Below are positions 49,656 through 56,777 of a stretch of 56,777 nt of DNA, piece by piece. Location: positions 1 to 56,777 of the forward strand of contig NZ_JMCC02000083.1 in NCBI RefSeq assembly GCF_000737335.2, written 5' to 3'. Below the pieces are notes generated by a model that worked only from the letters and a program-made list of their open reading frames with translations, was not told where the DNA came from and searched no databases. A program made the translations under genes and the position numbers. Source of the stretch: Enhygromyxa salina (lineage in GTDB: Bacteria > Myxococcota_A > Polyangia > Nannocystales > Nannocystaceae). Position 1 is the first letter of the stretch. The number at the start of each line of letters is the position of its first letter.

Positions 49656-51475
49656 TAGAGCCCCGCCGCCCCGAGCATCGCCGACGCCCCGGCTTCGGCC
49701 TCGGTCGCCATCGCGCGCATCATCGCAAACAGCTCGCGCGAGCTCCCCGGCACGAAGGCCGGGGGATCGGCGAGCGTGCGCGCCTGCCAGGTCTTGGGTT
49801 CCACTTTTGCTTCCAGAACACCGGCTTCGGCGCAGACCCGGACAATGTCGCCGTCGCGCAGCCGGCCAAGGCCGCCGCCCTTTTGTGCCTCTGGGCTGCA
49901 GTGGATCGCGGCCGGGATCTTTCCGCTCGCGCCCGACATGCGTCCATCGGTGATCAGCGCGATGCGAAAGCCGCGATCCTGCAGCACGCCCAGCGGCGGG
50001 GTGAGCTTGTGCAATTCGGGCATGCCGTTGGCCGCGGGACCCTGAAAGCGGACGACGACCACCGTGTCTTGGTCGAGCTCCCCGGCCTCGAACGCCGCGA
50101 TCACTGCATGCTGATCGCAAAAGACGCGGCACGGGGCCTCGATCGTCCAGCGACTTGGGGCGACCGCGCTCACCTTCATTGTTGCCCGGCCAAGGTTGCC
50201 CTGCAGCAGCCGCATGCCGCCTTCGGGCTGAAACGGATCGGACACGGGCCGCAACATGACGTTGTTGGTGCTCGCCGAGGGTCCATCTGCCCAGACCAGC
50301 GCGTCCTCGACGAGGGACGGCTGCTTCGCGCCGTCCGACAGCTTGTCGCCGTAGACCGTAGCGATGTCGTCGTGGGCGAGGCCGGCCCCCACGAGCTCGC
50401 GGATCACGTAGGGCATGCCGCCAGCGGCTGCGAAGGCGTTCACGTCGCCCGATCCGTTGGGGTAGATGCTGGTGATCAGCGGGACCACGCGCGAGAGCTC
50501 GTCGATGTCGGTCCAGTCGATCAACACGCCCGCCGCCCGAGCAATTGCCGGCAGGTGGATGACGTGATTGGTCGAGCCGCCGGTTGCGAGCAGGCCAACG
50601 ATCGCGTTGACGATCGCCTTTTCGTCGATGCACCTGCCGAGCGGTCGGTAGTCAGGGCCGTTCCAGCCGATCTCGAGCACACGGTGGACGGCGGCCCGGG
50701 TCAGCGACTGCCGCAGCTTCGTGCCAGGGTTGACGAAGCTGGCGCCCGGCATGTGCAGGCCCATCATCTCCATCATCATCTGGTTTGAATTGGCGGTACC
50801 GTAAAATGTGCAGGTCCCGGGACTGTGATAGCTGGCGCTCTCTGCTTCGAGCAGCTCGGAGTTGGATGCCTTGCCCTCTGCGTGAAGCTGGCGGATGCGG
50901 ACCTTGTCCCGGTTGGGAAGGCCCGAGGGCATGGGCCCGGCGGGGACCAGGATCATGGGCAAGTGCCCGAAGCGGAGCGCCCCGATCAGCAGGCCCGGCA
51001 CGATCTTGTCGCAGATGCCGAGCAACAGCGCGGCTTCGAACATGTGATGCGAAAGGGCCACGCCGGTCGCCATTGCGATCACGTCGCGGCTAAACAGCGA
51101 CAACTCCATGCCATCTTGACCCTGGGTCACGCCGTCGCACATCGCCGGCACGCCGCCCGCCACCTGCGCCGTCGCTCCGACCTCGCGCGCCCAGCTCTTG
51201 ATCTGATCCGGGTACACGCCATAGGGCTGATGGGCCGACAGCATGTCGTTGTAGGCCGTGACAACCCCGATGTTCATCGCGTTGCCGGCTTTGATCCGCG
51301 CTTGGTCGGCACCCGCCGCGGCGCACCCGTGCGCCAGGTTGCCACACGACAGCTGCGGGCGGTGGGTCCCGGCGTCGCGCTGGCGATTGACCAGATCCAG
51401 ATACGCGCCGCGGCTTGCTCGAGAGCGCTCGGTGATGCGCGCGGTCACGCGTTCGATGTCGGGATGTAGCGTCAT
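49655..51475 (-). CDS. edd: 6-Phosphogluconate dehydratase
   Basis: A 606-residue member of the IlvD/Edd family with a labile iron-sulfur cluster. It forms 2-keto-3-deoxy-6-phosphogluconate. NIGVVTAYNDMLSAHQPY, VPAMCDGVTQGQDGMELSLF, LLIGALRFGHLP, SPGTCTFYGTANSNQMMMEM, ATGGSTNHVIHLPAIARAAG and ITDGRMSGASGKIPAAIH are all present, with the Cys residues that hold the cluster. Start ATG 51475 overlaps the pgl stop as ATGA. Length is standard. Confidence 0.96.
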   Translation of the reverse strand: MTLHPDIERVTARITERSRASRGAYLDLVNRQRDAGTHRPQLSCGNLAHGCAAAGADQARIKAGNAMNIGVVTAYNDMLSAHQPYGVYPDQIKSWAREVGATAQVAGGVPAMCDGVTQGQDGMELSLFSRDVIAMATGVALSHHMFEAALLLGICDKIVPGLLIGALRFGHLPMILVPAGPMPSGLPNRDKVRIRQLHAEGKASNSELLEAESASYHSPGTCTFYGTANSNQMMMEMMGLHMPGASFVNPGTKLRQSLTRAAVHRVLEIGWNGPDYRPLGRCIDEKAIVNAIVGLLATGGSTNHVIHLPAIARAAGVLIDWTDIDELSRVVPLITSIYPNGSGDVNAFAAAGGMPYVIRELVGAGLAHDDIATVYGDKLSDGAKQPSLVEDALVWADGPSASTNNVMLRPVSDPFQPEGGMRLLQGNLGRATMKVSAVAPSRWTIEAPCRVFCDQHAVIAAFEAGELDQDTVVVVRFQGPAANGMPELHKLTPPLGVLQDRGFRIALITDGRMSGASGKIPAAIHCSPEAQKGGGLGRLRDGDIVRVCAEAGVLEAKVEPKTWQARTLADPPAFVPGSSRELFAMMRAMATEAEAGASAMLGAAGL

Positions 51476-52173
51476 TGGGGTGCCCAGTATACTCGGACCG
51501 GCGTGGGGATGGCCGCCAGCACGCGGCCGACAGGGAAGCCAGAATTGCTGCCCTCTTCAATTGCTCGCTCGATCACGGTGCGCTTGTTCGACCCGGTCGC
51601 GGCGACCGCCACGGCTCGCGCGGCGGCGATCGCTGCGAGCGTCAGGCTGACTCGCGCAACGGGCGCTTCAGGCGGCAGGGGATCAGGCGTCACCCCAAGC
51701 GCCCGCGCCGGATTGTGGGGATCCACCGCGGCAGCGAAGTCCTTGCCTGGAAAGATCGAGGCGGTGTGTCCGTCGCCGCCAACCCCGAGCAGGACGAAGT
51801 CGAGCGGCCAGGGCAGGCTGCGCAGGCGCTGGTCTGCGATCGGACCCGAGCCCGTCGCGTCCGTCAGCGGCTGAACCCGCGCGCCGAGCGGTTCAAATAT
51901 CTTCGTCGTCGCGGTCACGTTGGAGAGGGGGTCGCCAAACGGTACCAGCCGATCGTCGGTTGGAATGATGACAACGCGATCCCACGCCAGCTCGTTGTGG
52001 GATAGCGCTTCATAGGCAGGCCATGGCGTGTTCCCGCCCGACAGCGCGACAAACGCCGTGCCGCGGGTGGCGACCGCAGCCTCGATCGCATCGCGCATGG
52101 CACTTGCGACGGCGGTTGCCAGGGCGTGGGCGTCTGAACAGTCGCACCACCGAATGTCGTGACGACTATTCAT
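51472..52173 (-). CDS. pgl: 6-Phosphogluconolactonase
   Basis: A 233-residue DevB/Pgl-type lactonase. AFVALSGGNTPWPAYEAL, VVIIPTDDRLVPFGDPLSN and VLLGVGGDGHTASIFPG hold the family's active-site loops. It converts glucono-lactone-6-phosphate to 6-phosphogluconate between zwf and edd. ATG 52173 overlaps the zwf stop by 8 bases. Confidence 0.94.
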   Translation of the reverse strand: MNSRHDIRWCDCSDAHALATAVASAMRDAIEAAVATRGTAFVALSGGNTPWPAYEALSHNELAWDRVVIIPTDDRLVPFGDPLSNVTATTKIFEPLGARVQPLTDATGSGPIADQRLRSLPWPLDFVLLGVGGDGHTASIFPGKDFAAAVDPHNPARALGVTPDPLPPEAPVARVSLTLAAIAAARAVAVAATGSNKRTVIERAIEEGSNSGFPVGRVLAAIPTPVRVYWAPQ

Positions 52174-53629
52174 GCCAACTACGCCCGTCGCGTTCAGTCA
52201 ACGCCAGACCCGCGACCGGCCCCCAGCTGCCTGCGGTGTAGCCCTTGGGCGCCTCGGCCTGTTCAGCCCAAATTCGGCGGATCGCGTCGACCCAGCGCCA
52301 CTGCGCCTCGACCTCGTCACGCCGGACAAACAAGGTCTGGTCACCCTCGACGAGGTCGAGCAGCAGCCGCTCATAGGCGATCCGGCGCCGCGACCCGTGA
52401 AACGCCTCGCTCAGCGACAGGTCGAGCGGCACCTCGCGCAGGATCACCCGCTCGCGCTCGAGCCCCGGCTCTTTGGCCATGACCAGCAACCGCACATATT
52501 CCTCGGGCTGTAGCCGAATAATCAAGGTGTTGGCCTGCAGCTTGCCGTAGCGGCCCTTGAAAATATTGTGGGGGACGGACTTGAATTGCACGACGATCTC
52601 GCTGCGTCGCTCGGCCATGCGCTTGCCGGTTCGCAGGTAAAACGGGACACCATGCCACCGCCAATTGTCGATCCGGGCCCGGAGCGCGACGAAGGTCTCG
52701 GTGTCCGAAGGCTTTCCCAGGTCGCCCTCGTAGCCGGGCACCGACTTCGCGCTCGAGGTTCCGGGGCCGTATTGACCGCGCACGCAGTCGCCTTCGCTCA
52801 GCGGGCGTAGGGCCCGCAGGACCTTGACCTTTTCATCGCGGATCGCCGTGGCATCAAACGCCCCGGGCGGCTCCATTGCGATCAGCGCGAGCAGCTGCAA
52901 CATGTGATTTTGGACCATGTCACGCAGCGCCCCGGCCCCATCATAAAAATCGGCGCGGCCCTCGAGCCCCACGGTCTCGCTGACGGTAATCTGGACATGA
53001 TCGACATGCGCCGAATTCCAGACCGGCTCGAACAACATGTTGCCGAAGCGCAGCGCCATCAGGTTCTGGACCGTCTCCTTGCCAAGATAGTGATCGATGC
53101 GAAAAATCCGGTGTTCGGGGAACGCCGCCGACACCGCGTCGTTGATCTTGGCCGAGCTGATAAAATTGGTGCCAAGCGGCTTCTCGAGCCCAATGCGGAC
53201 GTTGTCGCCCGCCAGCCCCGCCGACGCGAGGCCCTTGATCGTGGGCTCGAACAGCGAGGGCGCCGTTGACAGGACGATCGACAGGCCACCGGAGATATCG
53301 CCTGCCTTGGCAGCCAAGCGGTCGAACCCTTCTACGGTCGAGGCGTCGAGCGGCTGGTAGTACAGGCGGCTCGAGAAGGCGTGAAGCCGATCGCCAGCCT
53401 TGCGATCATCGGGGAGATGCTTCTCGAGCGCAGCGCGGGCTAGCTCGCGGAACCCGGCGTCGTCAAGTGGCGTTCGCGCGGTCCCGATAATCCGCAGGTC
53501 GGGCGCGATCAGGCCATCTGCATGCAAGGCGAATAGCGACGGCAGCAGCATTCGCTGGGCCAGGTCGCCAGTTGCGCCAAACAGGAGGATGGTTGCATGG
53601 CGTTGGGCACTCTTGGACAAGGTATTCAT
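52166..53629 (-). CDS. zwf: Glucose-6-phosphate dehydrogenase
   Basis: A 487-residue protein. ATG 53629 is preferred to the open frame start further upstream, because the porin gene stops at 53640. TILLFGATGDLAQRMLLPSL is the NADP-binding region, and RIDHYLGKETVQNLMALRF holds the catalytic His and the family signature. It starts the Entner-Doudoroff branch from glucose-6-phosphate. Several AT-rich patches are visible (for example AAAATATTG near 52560), unlike the flanking genes. Confidence 0.96.
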   Translation of the reverse strand: MNTLSKSAQRHATILLFGATGDLAQRMLLPSLFALHADGLIAPDLRIIGTARTPLDDAGFRELARAALEKHLPDDRKAGDRLHAFSSRLYYQPLDASTVEGFDRLAAKAGDISGGLSIVLSTAPSLFEPTIKGLASAGLAGDNVRIGLEKPLGTNFISSAKINDAVSAAFPEHRIFRIDHYLGKETVQNLMALRFGNMLFEPVWNSAHVDHVQITVSETVGLEGRADFYDGAGALRDMVQNHMLQLLALIAMEPPGAFDATAIRDEKVKVLRALRPLSEGDCVRGQYGPGTSSAKSVPGYEGDLGKPSDTETFVALRARIDNWRWHGVPFYLRTGKRMAERRSEIVVQFKSVPHNIFKGRYGKLQANTLIIRLQPEEYVRLLVMAKEPGLERERVILREVPLDLSLSEAFHGSRRRIAYERLLLDLVEGDQTLFVRRDEVEAQWRWVDAIRRIWAEQAEAPKGYTAGSWGPVAGLALTERDGRSWHE

Positions 53630-53639
53630 CGAGCTCGAT

Positions 53640-55367
53640 TCACCACCAGATGTTGGCACCGATCGTGATCACGTTGTAGTCCGGCAGGTTGAGCGGACTC
53701 CCACGATCGTTGTCCAACGACGCCGCGCCCCAGCCGTCGGGCAGGACCGAGGTCACGGGCGGCTGGACGCAAAAATAGTACTCGGCCGGGTCGGCGCACT
53801 CGCGCTGCGCGTAGAAATAGCGCGAGTATTGAATGTAGATCTGCTCGCGGGTCAGCCAGGAGCTGCGGAACACCAGGCGCGGCGAGAAGATAGCGAAGCT
53901 CTGGTCGGGCAGGCTGCTGTGCGGCTGCACCCGATCAAAGCGCAGCGCGGCGCCCAGCCAGGGCAGGGCGCTGTAGAACAGATCGGCGCCATACTTGAGC
54001 TTGTGGGTCCCGTCCACGTCGGGGTCTGGCGAGTCGATGAAATTCAACATGCCGTAGACGGTCAGCCGCACGTCCCAGCCGGCGCCCCAGAACGAGTCAC
54101 CCTCGAGGATCTTCTTGAGGCTGTGCTCGGTCTGGAGGCCAAGCGTGTACACGCCGCCGTCACCGTCGGACTGCTGGGTCGGGCCCTCGAGGTAATTGTC
54201 GACAACGCCCAGCGTGAAGTTGCCGCCGCCCTGGGCGTGAATGACCTCGATCGCGGGCCCAACCGTGCGCGCCTTGTTGGCGTCGATGATCGAGAAGCCA
54301 AGGTACCAGTAGCCGGCTCGGTTGGCGTTGACCCGCAGCTCGGGCCCGAACACCTGCATGCGCCCGCGGCGGTTCTCGGGGTTGAGCTCGCCGCGCCGAT
54401 CTTCCTCCATCGCGTAGGCGGCGAGATAGTGGAAGTTGAACTCGACCTTGTCATTCCACTCGACCCCGGCGTGCGCGTGGTTGAGCACCGTGAACCGCGA
54501 GGTGTTGTAGATGCTGGGGTTCGGACGGTTGACCCCAAACCCGTGCTCGAGGTTGATCGTGAATTTCTTGATGGGGATCGCCACGCTGACCGTCTCGCCC
54601 ATCGCGCGGGTTCGCCCAAAGATATAGGTCTCGTACTCGCCAACGTCGTAGCGGCCGGACATGCCATAGCGATTGTCGAACGCGCCAACCCGGGCCCGCA
54701 GCCGGACCGCGCTGTTGCGAAACCGCGGCGCGAGGGTGACAAAGGCCTGGCCAATGCCGAGCTGCGCTTGCTGCTGGTTCCAGGCCACGTCCGTGAAGTT
54801 GAAGGCCTCGATGACGGCGGTTCCGCGGGCCACGTCGTTGCCCACGGAGAAGTACAGCTCCGACCAGCTGCGCCGCATGTGCGAGGTGTGCTGCCAGCTC
54901 AAGAATTGATCGTCGGCCACCAGCGGCGCGTGCAAGGTTGTGCGTCCCGTGTCCGGGTGCTCACCAATACCAAGCTGCATCGGCGCGTTGAGGTAGCCGT
55001 TGAACTCGAAGCCCCAGCTCTTCTCGGCCACCTCGCCGCCGCCGTGGGTGGTGACAGGCTCGGGGCTCAGGCTGCGTCGCGGCCCCGGCCCACCAGCGGA
55101 CTCGCTCGCGCCGTTGGCCGCGGGGTGGGCCTCGTCCGGACGCTGGGCCTCGGGTAGCAGACGGACCGTGGGCAGCCCTTCGTCAGCGTTTGTCTGGGCG
55201 GCTTCGCTGGGGCTCTCGGGCTCGCCCTGGACGGCCGGGTCGGTGGCCGGGTCGGTGGCCGAGTCGGCGGCCGAGTCGGTGGGCGTGTCGCTGCTCGCAG
55301 CGGGCTCGGACGCCGGCGGACCCGAGAAGCCAAGCAGAAAGAACAAGGTCGAGAGGGTCGTGGTCAT
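53640..55367 (-). CDS. Outer-membrane porin-like protein of the sugar operon
   Basis: A 575-residue protein. ATG 55367 overlaps the upstream stop as ATGA. A hydrophobic signal (TLSTLFFLLGFSGPPASEPA) is followed by an Asp/Ala/Pro-rich linker with repeats (about 25-110) and about 460 residues of Tyr/Trp/Phe-rich amphipathic strands ending in the aromatic ITIGANIWW. This fits an outer-membrane beta-barrel. Location ahead of zwf suggests sugar uptake, but no ligand is proven. It is followed by zwf after ten bases. Confidence 0.83.
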   Translation of the reverse strand: MTTTLSTLFFLLGFSGPPASEPAASSDTPTDSAADSATDPATDPAVQGEPESPSEAAQTNADEGLPTVRLLPEAQRPDEAHPAANGASESAGGPGPRRSLSPEPVTTHGGGEVAEKSWGFEFNGYLNAPMQLGIGEHPDTGRTTLHAPLVADDQFLSWQHTSHMRRSWSELYFSVGNDVARGTAVIEAFNFTDVAWNQQQAQLGIGQAFVTLAPRFRNSAVRLRARVGAFDNRYGMSGRYDVGEYETYIFGRTRAMGETVSVAIPIKKFTINLEHGFGVNRPNPSIYNTSRFTVLNHAHAGVEWNDKVEFNFHYLAAYAMEEDRRGELNPENRRGRMQVFGPELRVNANRAGYWYLGFSIIDANKARTVGPAIEVIHAQGGGNFTLGVVDNYLEGPTQQSDGDGGVYTLGLQTEHSLKKILEGDSFWGAGWDVRLTVYGMLNFIDSPDPDVDGTHKLKYGADLFYSALPWLGAALRFDRVQPHSSLPDQSFAIFSPRLVFRSSWLTREQIYIQYSRYFYAQRECADPAEYYFCVQPPVTSVLPDGWGAASLDNDRGSPLNLPDYNVITIGANIWW

Positions 55368-56143
55368 CGTCGGGCCTTCGGGCTGGTCGGGGGAGTGCGG
55401 GGGCCGAGTGGAGCGCGCCGACGCTCGTATTCTTCGCGGTCGATGATCCCGTCGCGGAGCAGCTCGTTCAGCAGCTCGAGCTTCGCCGTGTTCGCGTCCA
55501 GATCGTCCGCCGCGGTGGCTGGGGCAGGGTCTGCGAGCAGACGCCAAGCCACCCATAGCCGCGGCGCGCCGTCGTCGGCCGGGCCAAGATCCTCGCCGGT
55601 CTCCGTGACGAGCCGCGCGCGGGTCTGGGCCCGCTCGGTTGGATCGTAGGGATCGACGTCGTCGGGCGCGACGCGATCGTCGAGCAGGTCGAACGCGAGG
55701 TGAAAGCGACCGTCGAGGTCGACAAACGCGATGCCCCGAGTCTGGCGATCGTCAGGGGTGAGCCACGGCGTGTGGGCGTCGTCCTCGACGCTGAGCAAGA
55801 ATCGAACGCGCTCGCGCGGGCCGGCGTGGGTGAGCCCGCGCGCGAGCGCGGCGGCGAGACGCTGGCGATCCTCGAGCTCGATCGGGCGGGCCAGCCGACG
55901 ACCTTTGGGCCGCCCATAGGCGAGCTCCGCGAGCAGGGTATCGAGGCGCTCGGCGAGCTCGTGCTCGCTGCTGGTGACCGGGTGTGCGAATCGCACCGGG
56001 ACCCCCGGCTGCGCAGGTTCGAGCTGGACGAGCAGGCGGTGCCCGGCGATCTCCTCTCGCACCACCGTCTGCGCGGCGGGAGCGGTGCTGCACCCTGCGA
56101 GCGAGAGCCCGAGCACGAACAGCGCAGGTCGAATGCTTCGCAC
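55364..56143 (-). CDS. Lipoprotein with SHOCT-like C-terminal motif
   Basis: About 259 residues from GTG 56143 (a start at 56203 would overlap the preceding gene). The signal ends in lipobox LSLAGCS (Cys about 18). The main domain is unrecognised (FAHPVTSSEHELAERLDTLL, IAFVDLDGRFHLAFDLLDDR). The C-terminus KLELLNELLRDGIIDREEYE resembles a SHOCT helix pair. It is the first gene of the porin-Entner-Doudoroff operon, coupled to the porin by ATGA. Confidence 0.72.
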   Translation of the reverse strand: MRSIRPALFVLGLSLAGCSTAPAAQTVVREEIAGHRLLVQLEPAQPGVPVRFAHPVTSSEHELAERLDTLLAELAYGRPKGRRLARPIELEDRQRLAAALARGLTHAGPRERVRFLLSVEDDAHTPWLTPDDRQTRGIAFVDLDGRFHLAFDLLDDRVAPDDVDPYDPTERAQTRARLVTETGEDLGPADDGAPRLWVAWRLLADPAPATAADDLDANTAKLELLNELLRDGIIDREEYERRRAPLGPRTPPTSPKARR

Positions 56144-56175
56144 GATGGAATCGAGGGGGCTGCGGTCGTGAACCG

Positions 56176-56777
56176 TCAGCAACCGAGGCTGCTGCAATCG
56201 CACGAGTTGGCGCAGTCGAGGTTCTGCGGCTGGAAATTATCGCCGCCCCCGCACGTGACCGCGCACGAGTCCGGGCCACACGTGACGTCCGTATTTCCGC
56301 AGCTGCCCTGGCCGGTGCACGCGACATCGCACTGGCCCTGGCCGCAGACGATCGTCGCGTCGTTGCAAGAGCCGTTGTTGCCGCACGAGATCGAGCAGTC
56401 GCCGTCGGCACAGTTGACGGTTGTGCCCTGGCAGGCGCCTTGGCCGTCGCAGGCGACGTCGCACGGCCAACCGGGCGGACAGCTCAGGTCTTGGCCATTG
56501 CAGCCGCCGCCCATCAGGCACTGAATCTGGCAGCGGCCACCCGCACAGCTCGCGCACTGGGGCGGACAGTTTCCTTGGCCGTCTGGGCTGGGGACGCCAT
56601 CGCAGCCGATGTTGTCGCCATCGCCGTCGCCGGTGCTGTCGCCATCTCCGTCGCCCGAGTCGCCGTCCCCCGAATCGCCGTCGCCGTCGCCCGAGTCGCC
56701 GTCGCCGTCGCCCGAATCGCCGTCGCCGTCGCCGTCGCCGTCGCCCGAGTCGCCGTCGCCGTCGCCGTCGCCCGAAT
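56176..56777 (-). CDS. Cys-rich secreted protein with Gly-Asp repeats, 5' end outside the window
   Basis: The visible part is about 200 residues and lacks its start. A (Gly-Asp)n tract with Ser interruptions (about 56620-56777) is followed by Cys-rich segments: NCPPQCASCAGGRCQIQC, then CNGQDLSCPPGWPCDVACDG and repeated CGxGxCDVACTGQGSC-type units. It is probably a lipoprotein of the same class as 1417-2523. No catalytic motif is seen. It stops 32 bases before the next gene of the minus strand. Confidence 0.78.
   Translation of the reverse strand, partial: SGDGDGDGDSGDGDGDGDGDSGDGDGDSGDGDGDSGDGDSGDGDGDSTGDGDGDNIGCDGVPSPDGQGNCPPQCASCAGGRCQIQCLMGGGCNGQDLSCPPGWPCDVACDGQGACQGTTVNCADGDCSISCGNNGSCNDATIVCGQGQCDVACTGQGSCGNTDVTCGPDSCAVTCGGGDNFQPQNLDCANSCDCSSLGC
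56620..56777 (-). repeat. Low-complexity GGCGAC repeat at the window edge
   Basis: A tract of 6-bp GGCGAC units with occasional TCG codons encodes alternating Gly and Asp, continuing past the window end. It is similar in design to 2257-2412, but the Ser spacing differs. Confidence 0.85.

Overview
The window reads as a high-GC myxobacterial chromosome, most like the Nannocystis/Enhygromyxa/Plesiocystis group. The evidence is the number of lipoproteins with Asp/Gly, Ser/Thr/Asp or Pro/Glu low-complexity linkers, Cys-rich DUF4215-type repeats, ECF sigma factors paired with FecR/TPR membrane proteins, a minor-pilin/PilY1 operon, and GTG/TTG starts with ATGA or GTGA stop/start overlaps. No rRNA, tRNA, CRISPR array or intact insertion sequence was seen.

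Layout. 1-5127: partial hairpin repeat, lysA, Cys-rich lipoprotein, and a sigma / anti-sigma / barrel-like protein cluster. 5245-14831: a carboxypeptidase-regulatory-like lipoprotein convergent with a five-gene minor-pilin operon (GspH/FimT, PilV, PilW, PilX, PilY1). 15070-17545: thioredoxin, a structured inverted-repeat element and a two-haem cytochrome c lipoprotein. 17602-28273: aidB-like flavoprotein, MepA-like endopeptidase, LamG-like lipoprotein, degenerate sulfotransferase, acyl-CoA dehydrogenase, ferritin-like protein, DksA/TraR zinc finger, crotonase and RidA. 28327-32682: an accessory island with a toxin-antitoxin-like relic, a P-loop ATPase and a TPR protein with almost identical 168-bp repeats. 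32731-37220: pseudaminic-acid-type sugar genes (PseC, a PseF-PseG fusion, PseI, PseH-like). 37419-41793: DsbA-like lipoprotein, then a scarred region (TIGR04255-like gene, small partner, truncated HNH nuclease, DUF4375-like remnant, truncated M28 peptidase) and a glycine-zipper protein. 41909-47983: ligand-sensor/GGDEF protein and a second sigma / anti-sigma / barrel cluster with a CBM2-like lipoprotein. 48064-56143: a seven-gene operon of lipoprotein, porin, zwf, pgl, edd, glk and eda, a complete route from glucose to pyruvate and glyceraldehyde-3-phosphate. The window ends inside another Cys-rich, Gly/Asp-repeat protein.

The two most notable items are these. First, a 170-bp imperfect hairpin at 15548-15717 has 59-bp arms; 8 of its 10 non-Watson-Crick positions are G-U wobbles on the + strand, and a second copy at 1-71 ends exactly at the same stem boundary. 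This points to a mobile or multicopy structured RNA/DNA element, possibly msDNA-like. Second, the ATPase-TPR gene pair at 28676-32682 sits next to a broken toxin-antitoxin-like gene and looks like a conflict or signalling module.
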